A stretch of DNA of 12,750 bases from JAITWN01 sp964388175 (GTDB lineage Bacteria > Pseudomonadota > Gammaproteobacteria > SZUA-140): the NCBI GenBank assembly GCA_964388175.1, contig CAYLYS010000071.1, positions 1 to 12,750 of the forward strand, given 5' to 3'. Positions 1-8,927 of this stretch are shown here, piece by piece. The stretch's first letter is position 1, and each line of letters opens with the position of its first letter. The notes below the pieces were generated by a model, which worked only from the letters and a program-made list of their open reading frames with translations, ran no database searches and was not told the origin of the DNA. The position numbers were made by a program, and so were the translations under genes.

Positions 1-2001
<2,001 letters not shown>

Positions 2002-2040
2002 AATGGTGCCCGATCGCTCTCCGGGTCAGGGTGGAAATGA

Positions 2041-2069
2041 TTGTCCGTTAATGTGCATGAGTATATTAT
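2041..2069 (+). promoter_or_regulatory. Predicted sigma70-type promoter for the gsp operon
   Basis: TTGTCC (2041-2046, 4 of 6 matches to TTGACA) is followed by a 17-nt spacer and TATTAT (2064-2069, 5 of 6 matches to TATAAT). Transcription would begin near 2076, leaving about 32 nt before the ATG at 2108. That placement favours the 2108 start for gspD, because the in-frame ATGs at 2051 and 2057 would then lie upstream of the transcript. The -10 overlaps the glgP -10 on the other strand. Prediction only. Confidence 0.5.
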
Positions 2070-2087
2070 CACCCTCCACCGTGTCAA
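2060..2087 (-). promoter_or_regulatory. Predicted sigma70-type promoter for glgP
   Basis: On the minus strand, TTGACA (2087-2082, a perfect -35) is followed by a 16-nt spacer and TATACT (2065-2060, 5 of 6 matches to TATAAT). The start of transcription would fall near 2053, giving a leader of about 50 nt that includes the GGAGAG site at 2022-2017. Its -10 shares bases with the -10 of the opposing gspD promoter. The boxes are seen directly; activity is inferred. Confidence 0.65.
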
Positions 2088-2107
2088 AATTTCACTCGAT
2101 ATTTCCG

Positions 2108-4150
2108 ATGCTTCGCTCACCGAGAAGGGTTCAACAGGCAGTAGCGGGCGCCGCTGAGCGGGCGCGCTGCCGGCCGCTGTTGCCCGCCGCCGCGCTGCTG
2201 CTCGCCCTGTCCCTGGGCGCGGGCACAGCGGTGCACGCCGCAGCGCCGGTGACGCTGAACCTGAAGGACGCCGACATCAGCGCGGTGATCAGCACCGTTT
2301 CCGAAGCGACCGGACGCAATTTCATCGTCGACCCCCGGGTCAAGGGCAAGATCACCATCATCTCGTCCAAGCCGATGAACGCCGACGAGATATATAAAGT
2401 GTTCCTGTCCGTGCTCGACGTCCATGGCTTCGCCGCCGTCGACAGCGGCAACGTCATCAAGATCGTGCCGGACGCCAATGCCAAGCAGATCGCCGTGCCG
2501 GTTGCCGACGAGCGGCGTCCGGGCTCGGGCGACGAGGTCGTCACCCGCGTCATCGAGCTGCGCAACATTTCGGCGGCGCAGCTGGTGCCGATTCTGCGGC
2601 CGCTGGTGCCGCAGCAGGGCCATATGGCGGCCTACATCCCCAGCAATATGCTGATCATTTCCGACCGCGCCTCCAACATCGCCCGCATCGCCAATATCAT
2701 CAACCGCATCGACATCCGCAGCGACGACGAAATCGAGCTGATCACGCTGTCGCACGCCTCCGCGGCCGAGGTCGTGCGCATCATCGGCGCGCTCGACCAG
2801 CAGCGCAAGGCGCAGCGCGGCGCGGGCGCCGAAGCGGGCGAGGAGTCACCGGTGCTGATCGCCGACGAGCGCACCAACAGCATCCTCATCGGCGGCGGCA
2901 AGACCGGCCGCCTGCGTCTGCGCGCGATCCTGTCCCATCTCGACACGCCGCTCGAAACCGAGGGCAATACCCAGGTCTATTACCTGCGCTATGCCCGCGC
3001 CGCCGACCTGGTGCCGGTGCTGACCGGCGTCAGCACCAGCGTGGAGCAGCAGGCGCAGGCGCAGAACGCGCCCGCCACCGCCAATCGCAACATGCCGATC
3101 AACATCCAGGCGCACGAGAACACCAATGCGCTGGTGATCACCGCGCCGCCCGACATCCTGCGCGCGCTCGAAAGCGTCATCAAGCAGCTCGACGTGCGCC
3201 GCGCACAGGTGCACGTCGAAGGCGTGATCGCCGAGATCTCATCCACCTTCGACGCCCAGCTCGGCACCGAATGGATCATCGACGGTACGCCCGGCGGCAC
3301 CGGGCCGGTCGGGGTGAGCAATTTCCCCACCGCCAGCGGCAGCTCGATCGTCGGCATCGCCGGCAGCGTCATCACCGGCACCTCGCTGCCCAACATCGGC
3401 GACGGCCTGACGCTGGGACTGGGGCGCTTCAATTCCGGCAACATCAACTTCGCCGCGCTGCTGCGCGCGCTGAAGAGCGACGGCTCGACCAACATCCTGT
3501 CGACGCCGACCCTGGTGACGCTGGACAACGAGGAAGCCGAGATCATCGTCGGCGAGGAAGTACCGTTCGTCACCGGCTCCTTCGCCACCACCGGCGGCGC
3601 CACCAACGTGACCAACCCGTTCCAGACCATCCAGCGCCAGAACGTCGGCATCACGCTGCGCGTGCGGCCGCAGATCAACGAAGGCAACGCCATCAAGCTC
3701 GACATCGAGCAGAGCATCGACAGCCTGAGCACCAGCTCGCGCGCGGTCGACCTGATCACCAACACCCGCTCGATCAAGACCAGCATCATCGTCGACGACG
3801 GCGAGATCATCGTGCTCGGCGGCCTGATCCGCGACGACGTCCAGGAGCGCGTGCAGAAGGTGCCGCTGCTCGGCGACATCCCCCTGGTCGGCTGGCTGTT
3901 CCGTTCACAGAGCACGACCAAGGCGAAAACCAATCTGATGGTGTTCCTCAAGCCGAGCATCATTCGCGAAAACGATGTCATGCGCCAGTTCACCAGCAGC
4001 AAGTACAACCACATGCGCGCCCTGCAGATGGACGTGCGCGACAAGGGCCTGCTGATGCTGCCGCCCGAGGAAGCGCCGGTGCTGCCGGTCTTCGACGAGA
4101 TGCTGGCGCTGCCCCCGTCCTTCGCCCGCGAGGGCGCGACCGAGCCCTGA
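2108..4150 (+). CDS. gspD: Type II secretion outer-membrane secretin GspD
   Basis: Forms the multimeric outer-membrane channel through which folded exoproteins leave the periplasm. With the ATG at 2108 the protein has 680 residues. It has an Arg-rich N-terminus and a hydrophobic core (LLPAAALLLALSLGAGTAV), with a likely signal peptidase site after VHA (residue 44). An N0 domain follows (about 48-120, with VTLNLKDADISAVIS). Three N1-N3 repeats start near residues 145, 210 and 291. The secretin domain (about 363-620) includes ILSTPTLVTLDNEEAEIIVG, VPFVTGSF (near 485) and VPLLGDIPLVGWLF (near 585). The tail after SII could be an S-domain for a pilotin, though no pilotin gene is seen here. In-frame ATGs upstream (1913, 2051, 2057) would place non-signal sequence ahead of the signal peptide, and no start has a convincing Shine-Dalgarno, so the exact start is the least certain part. 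The stop overlaps the gspE start as TGATG. Confidence 0.95.
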   Translation: MLRSPRRVQQAVAGAAERARCRPLLPAAALLLALSLGAGTAVHAAAPVTLNLKDADISAVISTVSEATGRNFIVDPRVKGKITIISSKPMNADEIYKVFLSVLDVHGFAAVDSGNVIKIVPDANAKQIAVPVADERRPGSGDEVVTRVIELRNISAAQLVPILRPLVPQQGHMAAYIPSNMLIISDRASNIARIANIINRIDIRSDDEIELITLSHASAAEVVRIIGALDQQRKAQRGAGAEAGEESPVLIADERTNSILIGGGKTGRLRLRAILSHLDTPLETEGNTQVYYLRYARAADLVPVLTGVSTSVEQQAQAQNAPATANRNMPINIQAHENTNALVITAPPDILRALESVIKQLDVRRAQVHVEGVIAEISSTFDAQLGTEWIIDGTPGGTGPVGVSNFPTASGSSIVGIAGSVITGTSLPNIGDGLTLGLGRFNSGNINFAALLRALKSDGSTNILSTPTLVTLDNEEAEIIVGEEVPFVTGSFATTGGATNVTNPFQTIQRQNVGITLRVRPQINEGNAIKLDIEQSIDSLSTSSRAVDLITNTRSIKTSIIVDDGEIIVLGGLIRDDVQERVQKVPLLGDIPLVGWLFRSQSTTKAKTNLMVFLKPSIIRENDVMRQFTSSKYNHMRALQMDVRDKGLLMLPPEEAPVLPVFDEMLALPPSFAREGATEP

Positions 4151-5727
4151 TGATCCGCCGCGACGCCATCGACGCGGCCACCGATCCGCAGCTTCCGGAT
4201 CTCGAAGAGATCGTGCTGACGGCGGACGAGGGGCGCCGGCACGGACTGCCCTTCGCCTATGCCAAACGCCACGGCGTGCTCATCAGCGAATACGACGACC
4301 AAGGCCGCGCCGTTCTCGCCTGCCGCCCCGGCGTGTCGGTGCAGACGCTCAACGAAGTGCGCCGCTACCTCGGCACGCCGATCAGCATCAGGCCGATGCC
4401 GTCGGAACGGTTCGACGCGCTGCTGCAGGCCTCCTACGAGTCCAACAGCGCCAATACCATGCAGATGATGGGCGAGATGGGCGAGGACATGGACCTGTCG
4501 CACATCGCCCAGCAGCTCCCCGAACCGGAAGACCTGCTCGAAAGCGAAGACGACGCGCCCATCATCCGGCTGATCAACGCGCTGCTCACCGAAGCGATCA
4601 AGATCAACGCCTCGGACATCCACATCGAACCCTACGAGCACCGCCTGGTGGTGCGCTTTCGCGTCGACGGCGTGCTGCGCGAAGTGCTGGAGCCGGCGCG
4701 TGCGCTGGCGCCGATCCTGGTCTCGCGCGTCAAGGTCATGGCCAAGCTCGACATCGCCGAGNNNNNNNNNNAGGGAGCAACCCTCTCCTTGAACGCGCGC
4801 ATCCAGTCGCTGCGCATCGCCGGGCGCGCGGTCGACGTGCGCGTCTCGACCCTGCCGAGCGGTCACGGCGAGCGCGTGGTGATGCGTCTGCTCGACAAGC
4901 AGGCCGGCCGCCTCGACCTCGAACACCTCGGCATGGCGCCCGGCAATCTGGAGCAGATCGAACGCATCATCCGCCGTCCGCACGGCATCATTCTGGTCAC
5001 CGGTCCGACCGGATCGGGCAAGACCACCTCGCTCTACGCCATGCTCACGCGCGTCAACGACAAGCGCCGCAACATCATGACGGTGGAAGATCCGATCGAA
5101 TACTATCTCGACGGCATCAGCCAGACCCAGGTGCAGACCAAGGTCGACATGACCTTCGCCCGCGGCCTGCGCGCGATCCTGCGCCAGGATCCGGACATCG
5201 TCATGGTCGGCGAGATCCGCGACCTCGAAACGGCGGAAATCGCCGTACAGGCGAGTCTCACCGGTCACCTCGTGCTGTCGACGCTGCACACCAACAGCGC
5301 GATCGGCGCGCTGATGCGCCTGCGCGACATGGGTATCGAACCCTTCCTGCTGTCATCGAGTCTGATCGGCGTAATCGCGCAGCGTCTGGTGCGGCTGCTG
5401 TGTCCGCGCTGTAAACGGCCCTACGAGGCGAGCGATGCGGAACGCGAGGCGCTCGGCGTCGCCCCCGGCACGCCACTCACCCTCTACGCCGCCGAAGGCT
5501 GCAAGATCTGCAATCATCTCGGCTTCCAGGGCCGCACCGCGATCTTCGAAGTGGTCGAGATCAACGACCGGATGCGCCGCATGATCCATGACCGCGTCTC
5601 CGAACAGGAGCTCGAAACCTACGCCCATACGCGCAGCCCCAGCATTTACGGCGACGGCGTCCGCCGCGTGCTGAACGGCGACACCACGCATGAAGAAGTG
5701 CTGCGCGTCACCCACGAACTCGAGTAG
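4150..5727 (+). CDS. gspE: Type II secretion ATPase GspE (contains a 10-N assembly gap)
   Basis: Cytoplasmic hexameric ATPase that powers pseudopilus assembly and docks on GspL. The ATG at 4150 overlaps the gspD stop, giving about 525 codons with the gap counted as written. The N-terminal N1E-like region precedes DAPIIRLINALLTEAIK and ASDIHIEPYEHRLVVRFRVDGVL. The Walker A is GPTGSGKTT (about 285-293, K291). The Asp-box region is TVEDPIEYY. Walker B is DIVMVGEIRD (349-358, E355), and the histidine segment is STLHTN. A tetracysteine zinc motif, C-X2-C-X29-C-X2-C (C418, C421, C451, C454), separates GspE from many PilB-type relatives. The segment that is KLDIAEKR.PQDGRI in the family reads KLDIAE, then the gap, then eight or more residues that do not fit. 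The frame is kept across the gap but the encoded residues at about 4762-4806 should not be trusted. Everything after LRIAGRAVDVRVSTLPSGHGER is normal, so I call it a real gene with a local assembly error, not a pseudogene. Confidence 0.94.
   Translation: MIRRDAIDAATDPQLPDLEEIVLTADEGRRHGLPFAYAKRHGVLISEYDDQGRAVLACRPGVSVQTLNEVRRYLGTPISIRPMPSERFDALLQASYESNSANTMQMMGEMGEDMDLSHIAQQLPEPEDLLESEDDAPIIRLINALLTEAIKINASDIHIEPYEHRLVVRFRVDGVLREVLEPARALAPILVSRVKVMAKLDIAEXXXXGATLSLNARIQSLRIAGRAVDVRVSTLPSGHGERVVMRLLDKQAGRLDLEHLGMAPGNLEQIERIIRRPHGIILVTGPTGSGKTTSLYAMLTRVNDKRRNIMTVEDPIEYYLDGISQTQVQTKVDMTFARGLRAILRQDPDIVMVGEIRDLETAEIAVQASLTGHLVLSTLHTNSAIGALMRLRDMGIEPFLLSSSLIGVIAQRLVRLLCPRCKRPYEASDAEREALGVAPGTPLTLYAAEGCKICNHLGFQGRTAIFEVVEINDRMRRMIHDRVSEQELETYAHTRSPSIYGDGVRRVLNGDTTHEEVLRVTHELE
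4762..4771. other. Assembly gap (10 N) inside gspE
   Basis: Ten N bases interrupt the codons after KLDIAE of GspE. A run of exactly ten suggests a fixed-length scaffold join whose true size is unknown. The bases just after it (4772-4797) do not encode the expected family residues and contain a small AGGG-agcaa-CCCT hairpin, so the contig end itself looks faulty. Confidence 0.97.
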
Positions 5728-5742
5728 CGGAACACAGACGCC

Positions 5743-6957
5743 GTGGGTGCATACGAATACACCGCCCTCGACCGCAGCGGCCGCGAGCAGAAGGGCGTGC
5801 TCGAGGGCGATACCGCGCGCCAGATCCGCCAGTTGCTGCGCGAGCGCGGCCTCGCACCGCTCGCCGTCGCCGAAATCACCCAGCAAAGCCAGGAGCGCGG
5901 ACGGCGCGCGCTGTTCCAGCGCGGCGCCAGCGCCGGCGACATCGCGCTGATCACGCGCCAGTTCGCCACCCTGGTGCGCGCCGGACTGCCGATCGAGGAA
6001 GCGCTGCGCGCCGTCTCCGAACAGTCGGAGAAGCCGCGCATCAGAAGCATGATGCTGGCGGTGCGCTCGCGCATCATGGAAGGCCAGTCGCTGGCGCGCG
6101 CGCTCGCCACCTTCCCGCGCGCCTTTTCCGATCTCTACCGCGCCACGGTGGCGGCGGGAGAGCAGTCCGGCCATCTCGACACCGTGCTCGACCGGCTCGC
6201 CGACTATACCGAAGGCCGCCAGGCGGTACGCCAGAACGTGATGCTGTCGCTGCTCTACCCGGTGCTGGTGATCATCGTCGCCATCCTCGTCGTCGTGCTG
6301 CTGCTGGCCTACGTCGTACCGCAGGTGGTGACGGTGTTCGAGGACATGGGGCAAACGCTGCCGTTGCTCACGCGCCTGCTCATCGGCGCCAGCGATTTCG
6401 TGCGCGAGTGGGGCATGCTGCTGTTCCTGCTGCTGGTCGTCGCGCTGATCACCGCGCGCCTGCTGCTGCGCCGGCATAAGGTGCGCTATGCCTGGCACGC
6501 CTTTCTGCTGCGCCTGCCGCTGGTGTCGCGCCTGGTGCGCGGCATGAACGCCGCGCGTTTCGCGCGTACGCTGAGTATCCTCGCCGAAAGCGGCGTGCCG
6601 GTGCTCGAAGCGTTGCACATCGCCGCCGAGGTCATCACCAATCTGCCGATGCGCGAAGCGGTCAGCAGCGCGGCGCGCCAGGTACGCGAAGGCGCCAGCC
6701 TGCACAAATCGCTCGATCGCAGCGGCTATTTCCCGCCGATGACCGTGCATCTGATCGCCAGCGGCGAAACCAGCGGTCGCCTGGAGCTGATGCTCGACCG
6801 CGCCGCGGTCAGTCAGGAACGCGAACTGGAAACCGTGGTCAAAACGGTCGTCGGTCTGTTCGGGCCGTTCCTGATCCTGGTGATGGGGGGTATAGTACTG
6901 CTGATCGTGCTCGCCATCCTGCTGCCGATATTCAACCTCAATCAGCTGATCGTATAA
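5743..6957 (+). CDS. gspF: Type II secretion inner-membrane platform protein GspF
   Basis: Polytopic core of the inner-membrane assembly platform, working with GspE and GspL to drive pseudopilus growth. It has 404 residues, a usual length. The GTG start at 5743 yields MGAYEYTALDRSGREQKG, which matches the conserved GspF opening, so the non-ATG start is well supported; a weak AGCGGAAC lies about 10 nt upstream. Two T2SSF domains are visible: the first begins near ALITRQFATLVRAGLPIEEALRAVSEQ, the second near RFARTLSILAESGVPVLEALHIAAE. Predicted membrane segments are about 168-195, 223-243 and 373-398. The C-terminus (LLPIFNLNQLIV) is typical of the family. It lies 15 nt after gspE and 22 nt before gspG. 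Confidence 0.96.
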   Translation: MGAYEYTALDRSGREQKGVLEGDTARQIRQLLRERGLAPLAVAEITQQSQERGRRALFQRGASAGDIALITRQFATLVRAGLPIEEALRAVSEQSEKPRIRSMMLAVRSRIMEGQSLARALATFPRAFSDLYRATVAAGEQSGHLDTVLDRLADYTEGRQAVRQNVMLSLLYPVLVIIVAILVVVLLLAYVVPQVVTVFEDMGQTLPLLTRLLIGASDFVREWGMLLFLLLVVALITARLLLRRHKVRYAWHAFLLRLPLVSRLVRGMNAARFARTLSILAESGVPVLEALHIAAEVITNLPMREAVSSAARQVREGASLHKSLDRSGYFPPMTVHLIASGETSGRLELMLDRAAVSQERELETVVKTVVGLFGPFLILVMGGIVLLIVLAILLPIFNLNQLIV

Positions 6958-6979
6958 GGAAATCGAGGTCATTCTGAAC

Positions 6980-7396
6980 ATGAAGCATTCTTTCCGTAAC
7001 AAAGGCCGGACGCGCGCCGCCGGTTTCACCCTCATCGAAGTGCTGGTGGTGGTCGTGATCCTCGGCATTCTGGCGGCGATCGTGGTGCCCAATCTGATGG
7101 AGCAGCCCGGCCAGGCGCGCATCACCAAGGCCCAGTCCGACATCCGCGCCATCGAAAGCGCGCTGAACATGCACCGCCTGAACAAGCACGTCTACCCCAC
7201 CACCGACGAAGGCCTGGAAGCGCTCGTCGGCGATTACCTGCCGCGCCTGCCGATGGACCCCTGGGGTCGCCCCTACCAGTACCTCAGCCCCGGCGTACAG
7301 GGCCAGATCGACGTTTTCACCCTCGGTCGCGACGGACAGCCGGGCGGACAGGGCGAAGATGCCGACATTGGCAACTGGTCGATCGGCGCTTCCTGA
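6980..7396 (+). CDS. gspG: Type II secretion major pseudopilin GspG
   Basis: Main subunit of the periplasmic pseudopilus. It has 138 residues. A 15-residue basic leader ends in Gly, and prepilin peptidase would cut at G15|F16, exposing FTLIEVLVVVVILGILAAIVVPNLM with the conserved Glu at mature position 5 (E20). The C-terminal GRDGQPGGQGEDADIGNW (about 116-133) is the calcium-binding loop expected of GspG, and YPTTDEGLEALV and MDPWGRPYQYLSPG are also family segments. GAGGT at 6966-6970, 9 nt before the ATG, is one of the best ribosome sites in the operon, in keeping with the high amount of GspG needed. Its last 38 bases overlap the predicted gspH start. Confidence 0.97.
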   Translation: MKHSFRNKGRTRAAGFTLIEVLVVVVILGILAAIVVPNLMEQPGQARITKAQSDIRAIESALNMHRLNKHVYPTTDEGLEALVGDYLPRLPMDPWGRPYQYLSPGVQGQIDVFTLGRDGQPGGQGEDADIGNWSIGAS

Positions 7397-7880
7397 GATC
7401 CGGCGCCCGGGCGGCTTCACGCTGCTCGAGGTGCTGATCGTCGTACTGATCATCGGCATCGTGCTCGGTCTTGCGGTGGTGTCGATCCGCGACGATCCGG
7501 CGCAGCGCACGCAGACCGAAATCCGCCGCTTCGCCGCGCTGACGACGCTCGCCGCGCAGGAAGCCGTATTGCAGTCGCGTGAAATCGCAATCGAGCTGCA
7601 GCGCAACGGCTACCGCTTCCTCACCCTGCAGGACGGCGAATGGGTCGATCCCGCGGACAATGTCTTCCGCGCCCGTGAACTGCCCGAGGACATGGAGCTC
7701 AGCGTGCGCATCGAGGGCGTGGACACGGCGCGCGGCGCCGGCATGCAGCGCGACCCGCGCATCTACCTGCTTTCCGGCGGCGAGATGACGCCGTTCGAAC
7801 TCACCATCCGGCAGCGTGACCGCAAGGTGACGCGCAGCCTGAGCGGAGACGCCGGCGGACGGCTCGAGCTCGGCGACTGA
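7359..7880 (+). CDS. gspH: Type II secretion minor pseudopilin GspH
   Basis: Minor pseudopilin of the pseudopilus tip complex. It has 173 residues from the ATG at 7359. The leader of 19 residues ends PGG, followed by FTLLEVLIVVLIIGIVLGLAVVSI, with Glu at mature position 5 (E24). The rest of the protein is variable, as usual for GspH; the conserved feature is the N-terminal helix and its place right after gspG. The ATG lies inside the end of gspG, giving a 38-bp out-of-frame overlap. A TTG at 7368 is the only later start I see before the cleavage site, and it would shorten the leader by three residues. It ends 1 nt before gspI. Confidence 0.9.
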   Translation: MPTLATGRSALPEIRRPGGFTLLEVLIVVLIIGIVLGLAVVSIRDDPAQRTQTEIRRFAALTTLAAQEAVLQSREIAIELQRNGYRFLTLQDGEWVDPADNVFRARELPEDMELSVRIEGVDTARGAGMQRDPRIYLLSGGEMTPFELTIRQRDRKVTRSLSGDAGGRLELGD

Positions 7881-7881
7881 T

Positions 7882-8286
7882 ATGCACATCCGGCGACGGC
7901 GTCCCGGCCGCTTTTTCCCGATCGAGGCCGGTTTCACCCTGATCGAGATCCTGGTGGCGCTCGCCATCGTCGCCATCGCCCTGGCGGCGGTGGTGGCGGA
8001 AACCTCGCACTATGTCTACAGCACCTCGCGCCTGCAGGACCGTACGCTCGCGCACTGGGTCGCCGTCAATCGCATCGTCGAGCAGCAGCTCAGCACCGTC
8101 TGGCCCGCGACCGGCGCCACCAACGGCACCGTCGAACTCGGCGGCCGCGAATGGGCCTGGACCATGCGCATCACCGACACGCCGGACGACAGCATCCGGC
8201 GCATCGACGTCGAAGTGCGCACCGACCGCAGCAGCGAACGCATCGAGGCCAGCGCGATCGCCTATCTGGAACGACCGGCGCCATGA
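7882..8286 (+). CDS. gspI: Type II secretion minor pseudopilin GspI
   Basis: Minor pseudopilin thought to nucleate the tip complex with GspJ and GspK. It has 134 residues. The basic leader MHIRRRRPGRFFPIEAG is followed by cleavage at G17|F18 and FTLIEILVALAIVAIALAAVV, with Glu5 at E22. The segment ALAHW-like RTLAHWVAVNRIVEQQL (residues near 54-70) matches the family's A..VA.N...E pattern. The C-terminal region AWTMRITDTPDDSIRRIDVEV is the typical GspI sheet. No strong ribosome site precedes it; translation is probably coupled to gspH, which ends one base upstream. The stop overlaps the gspJ start as ATGA. Confidence 0.94.
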   Translation: MHIRRRRPGRFFPIEAGFTLIEILVALAIVAIALAAVVAETSHYVYSTSRLQDRTLAHWVAVNRIVEQQLSTVWPATGATNGTVELGGREWAWTMRITDTPDDSIRRIDVEVRTDRSSERIEASAIAYLERPAP

Positions 8287-8927
8287 CCGGTGCAACGAAG
8301 CACCGCGCGCGCGCCGCCGGTTTCACCCTGATCGAACTGGTGGTGGCGCTCGCCATCTTCGCGCTGCTCTCGATCATGGCCTACGGCAGTCTGCGTGTGG
8401 TGCTCGACGCGCGCGAAAACACAGAGGAGCAGGCCGAACGCCTCGCCGCGCTGCAGCTCGCTTTCACCGTGATCGGCCGCGATCTGGAACAGGCCGTCAA
8501 CCGCCCGGTACGCGACGAATTCGGCGACCGCACCGCGGCCATGGCCGGCACCGGCGCTCAGATCGAATTCACCCGTGCCGGCTGGCGCAATCCGGCCGGC
8601 CTGCGCCGCAGCGAACTGCAGCGCATCTCCTATATCCTCGACGGCGATACGCTGCGCCGCCTGAGCTGGCCGGTGCTCGACCGGGTCCAGAGCAGCGCGC
8701 CGTTCGACACCGTGCTGCTCGAAGGCGTACAGGAAATCGAGATCCGCTTCCTCGATAGCCAGGATCAATGGCTGTCGTTCTGGCCCGCGCCCGAAGCCGG
8801 CACGCCGGCGGCATCGGCGCTGCCGCGTGCGGTCGAGATCAGCGTCGACACCGAGCACTGGGGCCGCATCACCCGGCTGTTCCGCACCGTCCCGGTACTG
8901 GGTGCAGCGCAGGCGCCCACGACATGA
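8283..8927 (+). CDS. gspJ: Type II secretion minor pseudopilin GspJ
   Basis: Minor pseudopilin of the GspI-J-K tip complex. From the ATG at 8283 it has 214 residues. The 13-residue leader MTGATKHRARAAG precedes FTLIELVVALAIFALLSIMAYGSL, with Glu5 at E18. Later segments typical of GspJ include AFTVIGRDLEQAVNRPVRDEFG, a SYILDGDTLRRLSWPVLDR strand region, and EGVQEIEIRFLD. An upstream in-frame ATG at 8151 lies deep in gspI and would put 44 unrelated residues before the leader, so I reject it. It shares ATGA overlaps with gspI upstream and gspK downstream. Confidence 0.95.
   Translation: MTGATKHRARAAGFTLIELVVALAIFALLSIMAYGSLRVVLDARENTEEQAERLAALQLAFTVIGRDLEQAVNRPVRDEFGDRTAAMAGTGAQIEFTRAGWRNPAGLRRSELQRISYILDGDTLRRLSWPVLDRVQSSAPFDTVLLEGVQEIEIRFLDSQDQWLSFWPAPEAGTPAASALPRAVEISVDTEHWGRITRLFRTVPVLGAAQAPTT

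Noticed and set aside
2989..5289. 766-codon open frame on the minus strand over gspD and gspE
   Set aside because: It crosses two well-supported genes and the N gap, has no recognisable domain, and shows the composition of an antisense shadow. The long minus frame at 5353-7185 over gspE-gspF-gspG is rejected for the same reason.
4150..5727. gspE as a pseudogene
   Set aside because: Walker A, Walker B, the histidine segment and the tetracysteine motif are all intact and in one frame. The only defect coincides with an N run, so an assembly fault is the simpler reading.
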